Positions 1 through 11,987 of a stretch of DNA of 64,000 nt are shown here, piece after piece (the first letter of the stretch is position 1; the number at the start of each line of letters is the position of its first letter). Below the pieces are notes generated by a model, which made no database searches, was not told the DNA's origin, and worked only from the letters and a program-made list of their open reading frames with translations. Source of the DNA: Paramecium tetraurelia (Eukaryota; Ciliophora; Oligohymenophorea; Peniculida; Parameciidae); the NCBI RefSeq assembly GCF_000165425.1, contig NW_001799619.1:4578-68577 (forward strand). Direction: 5' to 3'. The position numbers and the translations under genes were made by a program.

Positions 1-1
1 G

Positions 2-282
2 TTCCAAAAGGCATAGAGAAATCTAACGCTCTTAATAAAATTCGCATACAACATCCCTCCTCTTTTGGAAAGATGGGATGAGGACATGACTTATTTAGAG
101 TATAGCTCAAATTGCTTAAAAGCATATTCATGATTAGAAGTGACAAATGGACTAATTATGAATCAATATTATTTAATTAAAAATAATCCTAAAAAAAAAC
201 TGCTTATATAGAAAAATTCTCTTATAGCACCTCCTTTATTCATAACAAAATTAAAAAGAAAGAAAACTCTTAATAATTATGA
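2..282 (+). CDS. 3' end of an unidentified gene
   Basis: The frame is open from the left edge and continues through a likely 23 nt intron at 100-122 (GTA...AAAAG) to TGA at 280-282. The joined product carries segments such as NIPPLLERWDEDMTYL and FMIRSDKWTNYESILF and looks like normal protein, with a Lys/Ser/Gln-rich tail. Without the intron, the frame would stop at 131-133 after a less protein-like tail. The gene begins outside the window, so its family cannot be judged, and I recognise no domain. It converges on the alpha-tubulin gene; the bases between 283 and 650 hold only short AT-rich frames and look like two 3' flanks. Confidence 0.4.
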
Positions 283-650
283 AATTAATCTCTGGTTTTT
301 AATATTTTTCTCATAGATGATTAAGTCGTTATAACAAAAGGGATTTATTGAATCACCAAGTTCCACGACTCTATTATTATTTAATCAATATAGCATGTGA
401 AGAGCATAATATTTGTGAAAAATTTGTATCACTACTTTTATGATCTCTATTTAATAAAGAACTCCATAAAGAAAAATTGATATAGAAAATACAATTTATA
501 TTTGACTCATCTCTACGAATTAGGGTATTTTCAAAATACCTCTAGAAACAAATTCAATGAAAGGGATTAAGTATCTTCATTTTATAATTATTTATATATT
601 TTGATATTTTTTATGGGTTTATATGATGGTAAAATTAATTAATTACTCTA

Positions 651-1997
<1,347 letters not shown>

Positions 1998-3810
1998 TTT
2001 CAAGTGTTTTATGATGTTAACTCTTAAAAAAATGATTATTCCTTTTCTGTTACCCTGGCTTTGAAACTGAGAAATCTTCAAGAAGGGGGTCGAAAATGTT
2101 ATAAAAGAAATATTTTGAAAAAATGATAAATTAATAAAATTTTCTGCAGTTAAGAAAAATTATTAGAATTTACAAAGAAAACCGTTGTATATTTTCTAAT
2201 TATAATAGTTGTCATTGATCTTAAAAATAAGTTAGTCTAAATTAATTGTTCCAAAAATAAATTAGAAACGTACCTCAATACCACAATATGGTGCAGACCA
2301 TGAAATAGCATAAAAATTAATATATAATAACTAGTTTTTTTGTACACCTTCTTATTAAAATTCGAATGAATTATTATCAACATTACTAAAATAATTATTA
2401 ATTTTAATGAGAGAAGTAAAGAATTTATATTGGTGTTTCGTTGATATCTAAAAGACATATATTAAATATCCTGAAAAAAGAGGCATTTTTTATAATTCTA
2501 ATATCATTCAAGACATGCTTTTTCTGTGAATTTTTGGCAAAATCTAAAAAAGCAATATGAATTGAAACAAAAAGTAAAGTAATCTAATAGAGAAAGAATA
2601 AGAGATATATCTATTAAATTTTATATTTTATTAATCTTAGTATAGAAATTACATCAGAAATAACTTAACTAATAGAATCACAAAATTGCGACCTAAATAA
2701 CTAAATAAAGCCTTATTGTTTTCTAATTTATTGAAAAGAAGAGCTTCATTATTTTATATATCAGTATACTCTATTTCTTAGATATTTAACTTTTTATTTA
2801 TATTTCAGATAGATAAGTTTTAAATCAAAAAGATTCTTAAGCTTTCATTAATAATTAGGTCCCTTGTTCATCACTATAATTTTCAAACATGTGATTTGAA
2901 CAAAAATAGAAGGAATACTAATTTAATATCAAAAAGTAAGTTAAAATAATCAGTTTCTCATTTAAGTTTTTGATTATTCTAGAAAAAGTATAATTTAATA
3001 TTGAGTTAGATTAAAAAGCTTAAATATTAATAATTGATGAGCGGACTTTTCAAAAATTGTAAGATAGTTGTAATATTATAGAAATGAAGAAAGTAACATA
3101 AATTATCTTAAAACATCCCTTAATATGATTGTTAAACAAAAATTAAGCACAATTATAAAAATTAATTAAGATTAATATGCTCCCAAATCTCAGACTTGAG
3201 CTTAGTTAAACTCGTACGCTAAATTAAATAGAAATAAAACATTTTAGATCTAACTTTTAAGGAGGTTTCATAAAATAAGAGTTCTTGAGTTTAAATTTTG
3301 ACATAATATTTATTTTCTTTATAATTCCTTCAATAAAAACTCTATATCTTAATGAAATTAAAGGAGAATGCATTTATAAAAATTTCTAATCCCAATATCA
3401 AACTTCAGCAAGTGTTTTCTTTGGAATTTATTCAAATCCTTTGGTGACTAATACATTTTTCTAATCTAAATTGTAATTCAAGATAAAATTCATCAAAATT
3501 CTGTTTACGATTTATTTTGAAAATTCAATTCAAACATAGGCAAACAATGCATTCCCCTCAAAAAATTAAAATACTGAATTTACTCAAATAAATCTCTTTT
3601 TCGTAAGTAATAATATACTATATGAGAATTAAAAATAGAGCATATTAAGGTTGTCAACTGTTTGAAAGACTATTAGAAATTTTAAGAGAAATATTATAAA
3701 TCATGTAAATACGATGAAAAATCTGATTTATTTTGTTAATCGATTTATAAGCAAATCCTAAGAGTATTTTAGCATTTATAAATAAGAATTTATCTTTAAT
3801 ATTAACGAAT
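1998..3810. other. 1.8 kb gene-poor, AT-rich stretch
   Basis: Upstream flank of alpha-tubulin followed by very AT-rich sequence. I read both strands with TGA as the only stop and found only short frames without protein-like composition. One minus-strand frame of 73 codons near 2237-2458 is Ile/Leu/Lys-rich and not convincing. The first 100-150 bases upstream of 1997 presumably hold the tubulin promoter, but no element can be named. The size is out of line with the usual 20-150 bp spacers here, so an unrecognised RNA gene or regulatory region is possible. Confidence 0.5.
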
Positions 3811-4652
3811 ATGGAGAATTTTAAACTTGAATAAATCGAAGATTATATGTAACAAATAGAAACATATTATTAGATCAGTTATGGAAATCAAGAAAGAAGA
3901 TAGTAAAAAAAAGGGTTAACTAAAGTAAACTTAATAGTTGATTGAAAAGATTGATGATTTGAATTCTATTTCTATCATCTATAAATCCATAAAATAAGCT
4001 GAATAATACGATGCAGAAGTATAATTTCTAAAAAATTTAAGTTATAAATGGTAGAGTTTTAATAAAAACTATAACTTGAAGAATTTGATGAAGCTTGGGA
4101 AGATCTTTACAAAATTGAATAAGACAGAATTAAGGAAGCTGAAAATACTATCTACTCACTCCATTTGTATAATATTCTATAATCTTAGCAAGGAAATGGA
4201 ATAATTATAAAAATAATTGCAGGAGTAATCTATTCCAAAAATTAAGTTTTCTTCAGATATCATTTAAAAATAAGCCTTGTATAATCAGTTATTCAGAGCT
4301 GGGCAGTATTATTAAATATGTATATAGTTATGCCGATGCAGATCTAGTTCAAAAAAAATTGTAAGAATAGATTGATATAGAAAATTAAAAATGGGAAAAA
4401 TAACATGTTGAGAAAATAGAGAATAAGTTAAATTAATTAACCAAAAAATAAATTAATGAGTTACAAGTCCTAAAATAGAAACTTAATAGTTAGATCTAAT
4501 AATTCATTATAAATAGAGATAATTAAAAACAATTATTAATAAATAAGTTGTAAATAATTAAAGTTGAGAAGGAACAAAAAATAAATTAAGATATTAGCAA
4601 GATGAATCAATAAGTTAACAAATTATTATAAAAATTGTCGCAGCAATAATGA
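3811..4652 (+). CDS. Coiled-coil protein, four micro-introns
   Basis: About 250 residues, rich in Gln, Lys and Glu, with long heptad-like stretches in the C-terminal half (for example LNQLTKKQINELQVLKQKL). Continuous frame is obtained by removing likely introns at 3849-3873 (25 nt, TTAG end), 4019-4041 (23 nt, TTTAAG end), a 22 nt intron near 4153-4174 and a 22 nt intron near 4320-4341 (ends CAG). A conserved-looking middle segment reads IPKIKFSSDIIQKQAL. The pattern of a short head, a helical repeat and a coiled-coil tail is common in ciliary and basal-body proteins, but I recognise no family and propose no function. Confidence 0.65.
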
Positions 4653-4699
4653 ACATTATTGATAAAATTTTAGAAATCAACTAATCATTTATTCTTATT

Positions 4700-5060
4700 T
4701 CACATTTCTTCTTTCATTATTATAATAAATTTTAGCTTTGATGCATATTTGAGTCTAGGTTCTTACATAAATTTGATTTTATTATTTTTCTCTTATGTCT
4801 ATATTTTATATATCCTTTCTATTTTATGATTTGATTAATTCATATTTTTAAGTTTGTTAATTTCCTTATTTCTTTTATCTTACTTTAATTTTTCTTCTAA
4901 TTAGAATTTTATTACCTACCTTCTTCAATTCACCTTATTTTCTTTGGAGATTCTCCTAATTACTTATCTGTAATCCATTATTTTATTTGACTTGGTTTCT
5001 TTAGGCATGTGATACCAAATATTGTCAATTTCTTTTTTTCAATGAAAAATTTTAAGACAG
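4700..5060 (-). CDS. Possible small Lys-rich protein, model unresolved
   Basis: Two minus-strand frames look coding. The upstream one contains QWITDKQLGESPKKIR; the downstream one contains a Lys-rich helix ending near PRLKYASKLKF, with TGA at 4700-4702. They are in different phases, and the joining intron is not obvious: several GT...TAG pairs lie between 4860 and 4910. The start codon is also unclear. No family is recognised. The gene lies convergently 47 bp from the coiled-coil gene on its left. This may be one short gene with two or three introns, or a decayed one. Confidence 0.3.
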
Positions 5061-5527
5061 AGAATCTCTATGCACATTATGATTAAAAACAATAACTTTT
5101 GAATAATATTCATGACTCATATATAAATTATTGATTAAAGTAAAGGAAGATAAGGGAAAATGTACTATTTTTTTATATTTAGTGTTTAATAGAGTATTAT
5201 ATTGACTAGAGAATTAAAAGATAGGATGTAGTAAGATTTTCATATAAAACAATAAAACTGAAATTAAGGATCATATTAGGGGGTCAAAAAAATGGAATAG
5301 GATTAATAATAAAAAAATCCTAAAATTCTTGCTTGATGAATAAGTTTTTGCTTAGAAAAATTCTTAAAAAAAGTAGATGGTGAATTTCAAATTACAATGT
5401 CAAAGCCAGACAAATTAGAATTATTATTATTAGAAAAGTTACGGTAATATTACTTGATCACACAATAATTATATTAAGAAAGAAAATAATAATCATATCG
5501 TTTAATAGGTTAACAATAAATATGATT

Positions 5528-6854
5528 TCATTATTATTGTTGTAGCATATTTTCACTTTCTGAAACTTTACCCCAAAACTATTCTGCAATTTATGAAAGA
5601 CTAATTTCATAAGAAATAATATTCTTAATCATGCAGTAATATTGATACTGCTTTTCCCCCTTAAATTTATCTATCTCTATATATCCAACAAGAACAGTTA
5701 GAATATCGCAGATAAATTAATAGCTCTCAATTTCCTTTCCTACATCAGCGATTTGCTATTAAAGCTTAGCAACATTGTCTTCCTTTTTTCCTGTAGTAAA
5801 TAATGTTCTAATTGTAGTCTTCCCTGCTAAAACTTCTTATAATTGCAATTATAACTCTTTTTAACGCTATTCTGCATTTGCTTTCTATTATTCATATTTT
5901 TCTCTCTCTTCAAATGTCTCTAAAAATGCCTTTAATTTATGTCTATTCATTACCTTCAACTATTTACCCTCTTTTCTAACTTCTTAATATAGCTATTAAA
6001 ATTTAGGATCTTTCAATAGGTCACACTAAATAATCGAAATATTGCATTACATACTAATTAATTAAGCCTTTGATTTCTTCATTTTGTATCAAATTTGCAA
6101 ATATTAGTTTCTCTTTTTGTTCAGCATATTCTAACAAAACATTATTTTCATATTCTGGAACAAAGATTGTTATGAAATGAATTAAGGATGTTTAATGAGC
6201 TGATTTGGCTTCGGCGATATTTTTTGCAATTTACTTAAAATTTTAGACCATTGGCTAAATTTTCTTAATATATGCCTTGAAATCATTAATTTTCGAAATT
6301 ATCTCTCGATTAATTTCTTTCTAGAAGTGAATAATTTTAATAGTTTACTCCAGATAATTCTGAGAATGATTCTTGATATTTATTGATAATTTCATCATTT
6401 GTTATTTTAGGAATAGATAACAAAGCCTTGTATGACGTCAAAAAATACTTTTTCAATTTCTCCAGGGGTTTTTAAGAAAATTTAAAATTCTTCTGAATAC
6501 CATAAATATTTGAGAGTTGCTATTTTCTTTAAAAATTCTTCGAGCATCAACCTTCTTTCATCAATAAATTATTATTCCATATTACCCTATAAAGATTAAT
6601 AATATTTTTACAAAGGCTTTTCTTGGAGGAACAGGTGGTATATAGCATCCTGGCCATTTTGTCAAAAGAAATGATCTGATTGTCTTAAAATCGCTAAATC
6701 TTCTCTAAACATCGAATTGTCCATTTTTATCCATTCCCTTCACAGTGTATACAATGTATTTATTTATTCCCGGTTATACTTTTGGATCGCAAACTTAGAG
6801 CACTATCTAACAGAAGAATTAACATCATACCTCAGTCTCATCAGATTAATCCAT
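5528..6854 (-). CDS. Sorting nexin (PX domain plus BAR-like coiled coil)
   Basis: Endosomal membrane-binding protein of the SNX1/SNX2/SNX4 type. After a 24 nt intron following the eighth codon comes a PX domain with the phosphoinositide-binding pattern RRFSDFKTIRSFL and the PPVPPRK loop, then a second 25 nt intron, then DERRLMLEEFLKKIA, the usual end of a PX domain. The C-terminal 250 residues are helical, as expected for a BAR dimerisation region, and end in a short Gln run. One frame break is needed at 6465-6473 (GGGGTTTTT on the plus strand), where one base too many separates EEFQIFLK from PLEKLKKYFL; no GT...AG pair explains it. Function in retromer-like sorting is from the family. Confidence 0.85.
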
Positions 6855-7359
6855 ATTATTAAAAATAAGATATAAATATAATGAAGCCATAATTCTAATG
6901 TACTCTATTATATTCAAGATCAAATAAATTGCGATATAAGATCTGTAAATTTAAATATGAGATAATACTTAAGTTCAAGTTGCCAACCCATAGATTAATA
7001 TATCATGATTCTTGTATTTTTATTTTTAATGGCGAATTCAAATTACTTCAAACATAAGACTTATAAGACTATACAAAATATATAGAAGAAAAGAAATTGT
7101 CATATTTAAGGTATTAGTATTCCAATTATTATATCTTTTGAAAAATTTCTGCACACCTTAATAGAAGAGACTAATATTTAGATTATGAATGTTAGATTTC
7201 TCATCAGTAATTTTTATATATTCTAATGATGCATTTGAAAGATGAGTTACTTTCTTAATGCTCTATATTCTGAAATGTTTATAATTTATAGGAAGATGGT
7301 ATTTTAAGTATTAGATATAAATTATTAATAAAAGAAAAGAACAAAGCTCTCTCCAGATT
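6855..7359. other. Intergenic, nothing recognised
   Basis: About 500 AT-rich bases between the sorting-nexin start codon and the stop of the zinc-finger gene, both on the minus strand. No frame of convincing composition was seen. It should contain the sorting-nexin promoter. Confidence 0.5.
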
Positions 7360-7702
7360 TCATTAATTGGGTATTATTTTCTCTTCCTTCTTTTCATCTT
7401 CCCTTTTTTCTTCATCAATAAACACTTGATGCTTGCTTTCTTCATCACATTTTGTATTCTTTTCTCTAGGTCTTCCTCTACTCCCATAATGCTTATCACT
7501 CGGAATCTATGTACCCGTAGGAGGTTGGCCGTCATGTTTAATTCTAAAATTTCTAAATGAAATACTTCAAATGAGTATATAATGCAGGATAACTATAGTA
7601 ACCACGTCCACATCCGCAAGTGTAAGGTCTCGGATTTTCATCATGCTTCGTACATCTCCTAATGCGCTTCTTTGCACTCGGCTGGTCCTGCTATTATGAC
7701 AT
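7360..7702 (-). CDS. Small single zinc-finger protein
   Basis: A 106-residue basic protein made from two exons joined across a 22 nt intron (GTA...TTTTAG). The centre reads YTCGCGRGYYSYPALYTH and then KIKHDGQPP, giving two Cys and two His in C2H2-like spacing, with a short C-x-C knuckle. The N-terminus is Arg/Lys-rich and the C-terminus is a charged Lys/Glu tail. A C2H2 finger suggests nucleic-acid binding, but one finger alone may instead serve protein binding. I recall similar one-finger proteins being common in ciliates, but cannot name a characterised orthologue. Confidence 0.6.
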
Positions 7703-7789
7703 CTATATATATTTTATTTAATTTATTTTATATATGTAAATCTCACAATTATTTACTACATAAGTAACGCTCTTTATTTTATTTTACTC

Positions 7790-8129
7790 TCAAGTCTACC
7801 CTTCCAACAATTCTCTAATCCATTTTTGATTTTGATCTTAGCCTGTCTCTCGGATTTCACAAGCTTTTATTAATTTCCTTTGTTATTATATAATTTCAAT
7901 TGTTTTTCTTGTTTTTTATCCTTCGATTATTACTCTCAGTTATTTAGAGTAATATGCTATTTATCTTTATTTTTTCTTCTTCAATTATAAATTTTATCCA
8001 TAGAAATGATGATTACTATATCTCTCCTAACTTTTTTCACATTATTATTACTTTTTTCATACTTTTTTAAACAAAACCTTAGAATTAGGTTTAAAGGGAT
8101 CTTCAAATTACCTTTTTATCTCCTTTCAT
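7790..8129 (-). CDS. Small helical protein, unidentified
   Basis: About 100 residues. Exon two is clear (ERYSNHHFYGQNLQL onward to ACEIRETGQDQNQKW and LLEGQT, then TGA) and is preceded by a 36 nt intron (GTA...TTAG) and an exon reading FEDPFKPNSKVLFKK. The ATG at 8127-8129 (start of MKGDKK) reaches this frame only if one base is skipped at 8111-8112 (CC on the plus strand). The model is therefore plausible but carries a +1 break. No domain is recognised. The gene lies 79 bp downstream of the L1-domain gene on the same strand. Confidence 0.45.
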
Positions 8130-8208
8130 TAATTGTATAATTTCATTATTGATTCATTTTATCGCCTAATTTTACTAATTGTATTTTAAACATAAATAAA
8201 AAAAATTA

Positions 8209-9133
8209 TCATTTTATTTTCCATGCTTCTATCTCTCTAATGCTAAGCCTAGTATAGAAAGGTAACGAAACAGAGCTAGATAACTTGACATTTAATTATC
8301 TTAAGCAACTTAAACTCATTCCTTTTTCTTACAAAATATGAGGCAAAACTTCATAAGCAGCTGCCAATACATTTTATGTAATTTAATCTGGAGTTTATGC
8401 AACCCTTCCTATTTTGACAGTACTAAAATATCATGTCTAAATTACTATACAGGGCCATTTCCTTATATAAAATAAGTGGAGTTTGATAATTCGTTTAATG
8501 CCTCTTAGGTAATATTTTCACAATTAATTGGAAATGGTATTCTAAATATGAATATTCATTACTTTTTTCTATCCGTAGAAGATTTTTCCTAATCCTTTTG
8601 CCAAATTTCCATATATCTTTTAATCACAAAAGAATTGATCATATTGATAAAGTAGTTTTCTCTTATCTGTGTAAGTTGGGGTATTTTTTGTTCAATTTAC
8701 TATATCCAATTACCTTTTAAATTAAAGGAATATCAAATTCGCAAATTTAATCTTTGAACTATCTTTAAGGATTTGTGCTTATTATACAGAATTTAGAATT
8801 CATTTCCTAATTGTAAATTGTATTTGGTAATTTTCTAATATTAATTTAACTCTTTTACATTTACACAGGCCTCAATGAATACCTGATCGGTTATTTGTTC
8901 AATACAATTTCTAAATAAATAAAGTCATCTTTGATGTCAAGGATATTTGCAGTATGAGTGGATTCTCTGTATTTCAATATAGCATTTATTGCCTTCTTAA
9001 TTTGTTTTTAATCCAGGGTCACTAGTTTCCTTAATGATTGGCCTATTTTTATAATTCTAGTCTTTTTTATAGTCAAAACCTGCTCTTTGGTCTATTTCCT
9101 TTCCCCTTCTTCTTATTCAATATTTTTGCCCAT
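8209..9133 (-). CDS. Ribosome-biogenesis L1-domain protein (Utp30/Cic1/RSL1D1-like)
   Basis: About 290 residues of the ribosomal L1-like fold found in nucleolar assembly factors. Landmarks in order: IGQSLRKLVTLDQKQIKKAI, STNPQRQFKD, IQKVIGYSKLNKKYP, TYTDKRKLLYQYDQFF, KGLGKIFYG, GPVYTVKIGRVAQTPDQIT, QNVLAAAYEVLPHIL, SSSVSLPFYTRL. One intron of 23 nt is clear in the GPV/YTV region. The frame breaks once at 8678-8681 (GGGG on plus), exactly between KKYP and TYTDKR, and again near 8563-8568 (T6 on plus), each needing one base removed. Both flanks match the family, so the gene is either recently damaged or miscalled. Nucleolar role is inferred from the family. Confidence 0.75.
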
Positions 9134-9328
9134 AATTTATAATTATAATAATGTAATTAATTTAATGAGTAAAACAACGAATACTAGTCATTTGATAAAC
9201 CAATGCTATTCATAGAGATTGGTATTGTGATATTGGAATAAGTCGCAGCTTGATCAAATCATTATTTATATTTTGATGTCAAATAATTGAAAACAATTAT
9301 CATATAATTTAGTATTCTAGGTTTAATA

Positions 9329-10258
9329 TCAGTTATTTAAATCATCAAAATAAGCATGTTTTAGGGCTTCCTCTGCAGTGATTCTAGCATAAGGATCATA
9401 TGTTATCATTTTAGAAAGGAGATCTAATCCTAGTGGACATAAATTAGTAATATCTTTTCCTAACGTTGCAGCTGGATTAGTAGGGGTTGGCCATCTTGGG
9501 AAGGTACTCTTAAAGTCAGGTAAAGTGCTAACACCAGGCCAAGTAGATTCTTTAGGAGTGCCCATAATTTTAAATATCTTAAATAACTAATCTATTTCTG
9601 AATCTCCACAAAATAATGGTCTTTTTTGTGCCATTTCAGCAAAGATGCATCCCAATGACCAAATATCTACTGGTGTTGAGTATTATCTTTACCCAAGTAA
9701 AATCTCAGGGGCTCTATACCATAGGGTTATAACTTCATGGGTGTAAGTTTTTAAAGGTAAGCCAAATGCTCTAGCCAATCCGAAATCTGCGATTTAGGTA
9801 TTTTATTATTTGATATCTACTAGGATATTTTATGGTTTTAAGTCTCTGTGAATGACTCTATTTTAATGACAATAGTTTAAGGCTTGTATCATTTAATTTA
9901 TGAACTTCTTCACTTGCATTCTATCTAACTAAGGTACGCTCTCCATATATTTTTTTAGATCTAAATCTACAAAATCAAATATTAAATATAATCTTGATTC
10001 ATCATAAACTACATCTTTCAGTGGAACAATATTTGGATGTTGAACCTTTCATGATTAATACAATTTTACTTCTTTTAATAATGAAATTTCTCTAATTGCA
10101 GTAGATGGAACACCTTCGTCTTCATGATCCATTCTTATTTTTTTTAATGCCACTATATCGCCAGTTTGATTATCTCTTGCTTTGTATACTAATCCATATG
10201 TTCCTTCTCCTATTTTTTCCAATTTTTAATATCTTTCTTCGCTTTATGCTAAATCCAT
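9329..10258 (-). CDS. Cyclin-dependent kinase, PSTAIRE type
   Basis: A 301-residue Ser/Thr kinase of the CDK1/CDK2 group. It shows [11 protein letters not shown], the VALKKI lysine, an unaltered PSTAIRE helix, HRDLKPQNIL, DFGLA, the activation-loop Thr in [14 protein letters not shown] and the GDSEIDQLFKIF insert. A 24 nt intron at 10046-10069 (GTA...AAAG) is required because it holds an in-frame TGA and splits KEV from QHPNIV. Length equals the family norm. It should bind a cyclin and act in cell-cycle control; several PSTAIRE paralogues are known in Paramecium and I cannot say which this is. Confidence 0.95.
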
Positions 10259-10586
10259 AACTAACAGCTATTCGTTAATTTTAATAATTATATATTCCCT
10301 TATTTATTGAACTTTAATAGTTTTATTAGATAAATGAAGTGTTTATTCTTTGAATTTTATTAAACCAATAGCAAAGATCTTTTATTTTACTAGAAATAGA
10401 TCTAAGGTTAAAACAATGTCCTTTAATAGGTTTTAAGTTAAAAAATATTTCAACTTTTCAGGAAACCCATGATGTGATGTGTGAATGCTTCAATCTGAAG
10501 CTAATTATAAGTGTTAAAGAAATAGGATTTTATAGCAGATGTATGCATTTTTAAAATCTATATTGTTTTATTAATAAAATAATGGA
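10259..10586. other. Intergenic, nothing recognised
   Basis: About 330 AT-rich bases separating the CDK start from the stop of the RCC1-repeat gene. No supported frame was found. It presumably contains the CDK promoter. Confidence 0.5.
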
Positions 10587-11841
10587 TCAAATTTAGACAA
10601 TAGCATAACGATTACGATATGCTCCTCCTAATTCAAGAACTTTAGCATTTTAATTTTAAAATACTGTGGCAACATCATTGGTGATAATTCCAGTCGAAAG
10701 ATCTTCATTTCCTTCTCCAAAGAATTTCTTTCTGTAATAAAGCTTACCATCCTCGGTTGCAACTACGATGCATCTATAACAACATCCAATATTGGTGATT
10801 TTAGCGATTCCATCGGGTAGAGGAAATCTGAATAAATTAAATTATGAATCTACCTAGCTGGAGAATATTCAGCCTTACTACCAGACCAATAAACTTCATT
10901 GTTATCTAAGAGTACTGCTACAAGATCTTCTGCGACAACAAAATCTACGATCTTATTATCTCCAAATTTGTCTTTCAAAACCTGAGTTGGAAAATTGGCT
11001 GTCTCATATATTTCAACTCCAATCTCTATCTTGACGCCAATTTATCCAAAATCATTACTACCCCATCCATAGAGATTTCCATCACTCATCAAAGCCACTG
11101 AATAGTTATTGCAAGACTTTAATTTAACAATCGAAAGATTTTATTTTTTTTTTAAGTATCCCTCAAAGAACTCGTTTCTTTAGGGAATGTTGAAAGACTT
11201 ATTATTTCCATCACCAAATACGCCATAATCACCTTTACCCCACACATATAACTCATTATTTTCATTTATGGCATTAGTGAATCTCAATCCTGATTGTATA
11301 TATTTAATTTTCTTAAGTGACCTTAATGCCTTCACTGGAGTAGGTGTGTATCTATTTTTTGAATTGCCATGACCTAATGCTCCAACTTATAAAAATAATA
11401 AATCCATTAAAAAATTTTATTCTTTGCCTCCATATCCCCAAGTCCAAACATCTCCATCGTGAGTTAAAGCAACTGTATGATAATCCCCCAGTGCAACTTA
11501 TTTCACTTTCAGATTATGTTTTGTAAAGAATTCAACCAATTGAGGTGTAATATAATCCTTATCTAATTTGCAATCAGATCAATACCGTTGTTATGTCCCA
11601 ATTATCCACTATTACCAGTTCCCCACGTATAGAGCTCTCCCTCACTTGTGATTAAAGCCGAATGGTTTTAACCCATTTGGACTTATGCTACATTATTGTT
11701 AAATCCTTTAACTAATTAAGGCATCGAAACTCCTTTCATTTATTGTTGACTTCCTACTGCATAACCTAAACTTCCATTAGATGAGCCCCAGGTAAACAAA
11801 GAACCTGTACTAAACAAGTACCTTCTTACACTATTAAACAT
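10587..11841 (-). CDS. RCC1-repeat beta-propeller protein
   Basis: About 400 residues built of RCC1-type blades, recognisable by repeated strings such as LFTWGSSNGSLGY, GELYTWGTGNSGQLGH, DVWTWGYGGKE and LYVWGKGDYGVFGDG. A 23 nt intron (GTATTG...AATTAG) lies after the second blade. The N-terminus (MFNSVRRYLFST) is short, basic and hydroxylated, resembling a mitochondrial targeting peptide, so a mitochondrial RCC1-like protein is possible. Family members range from Ran exchange factors to organellar and ubiquitin-ligase partners, and nothing here selects one. It is divergently arranged with the persulfide-dioxygenase-like gene, 146 bp away. Confidence 0.85.
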
Positions 11842-11987
11842 AAATTAATTATTATTTAATTAATTATGGTGAAGTATGAATAATTATTATAATATTAATT
11901 TTCTGAACATCTTAGTGTGGCCATGATGTATCTTAATTTATTATGATTTTAAAGGGCATTAATCATTAATTGGATATTGTTAAAAAT

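Noticed and set aside
2237-2458. 73-codon minus-strand ORF
   Set aside because: Ile/Leu/Lys-rich chance frame in an AT-rich spacer, with no family or context.
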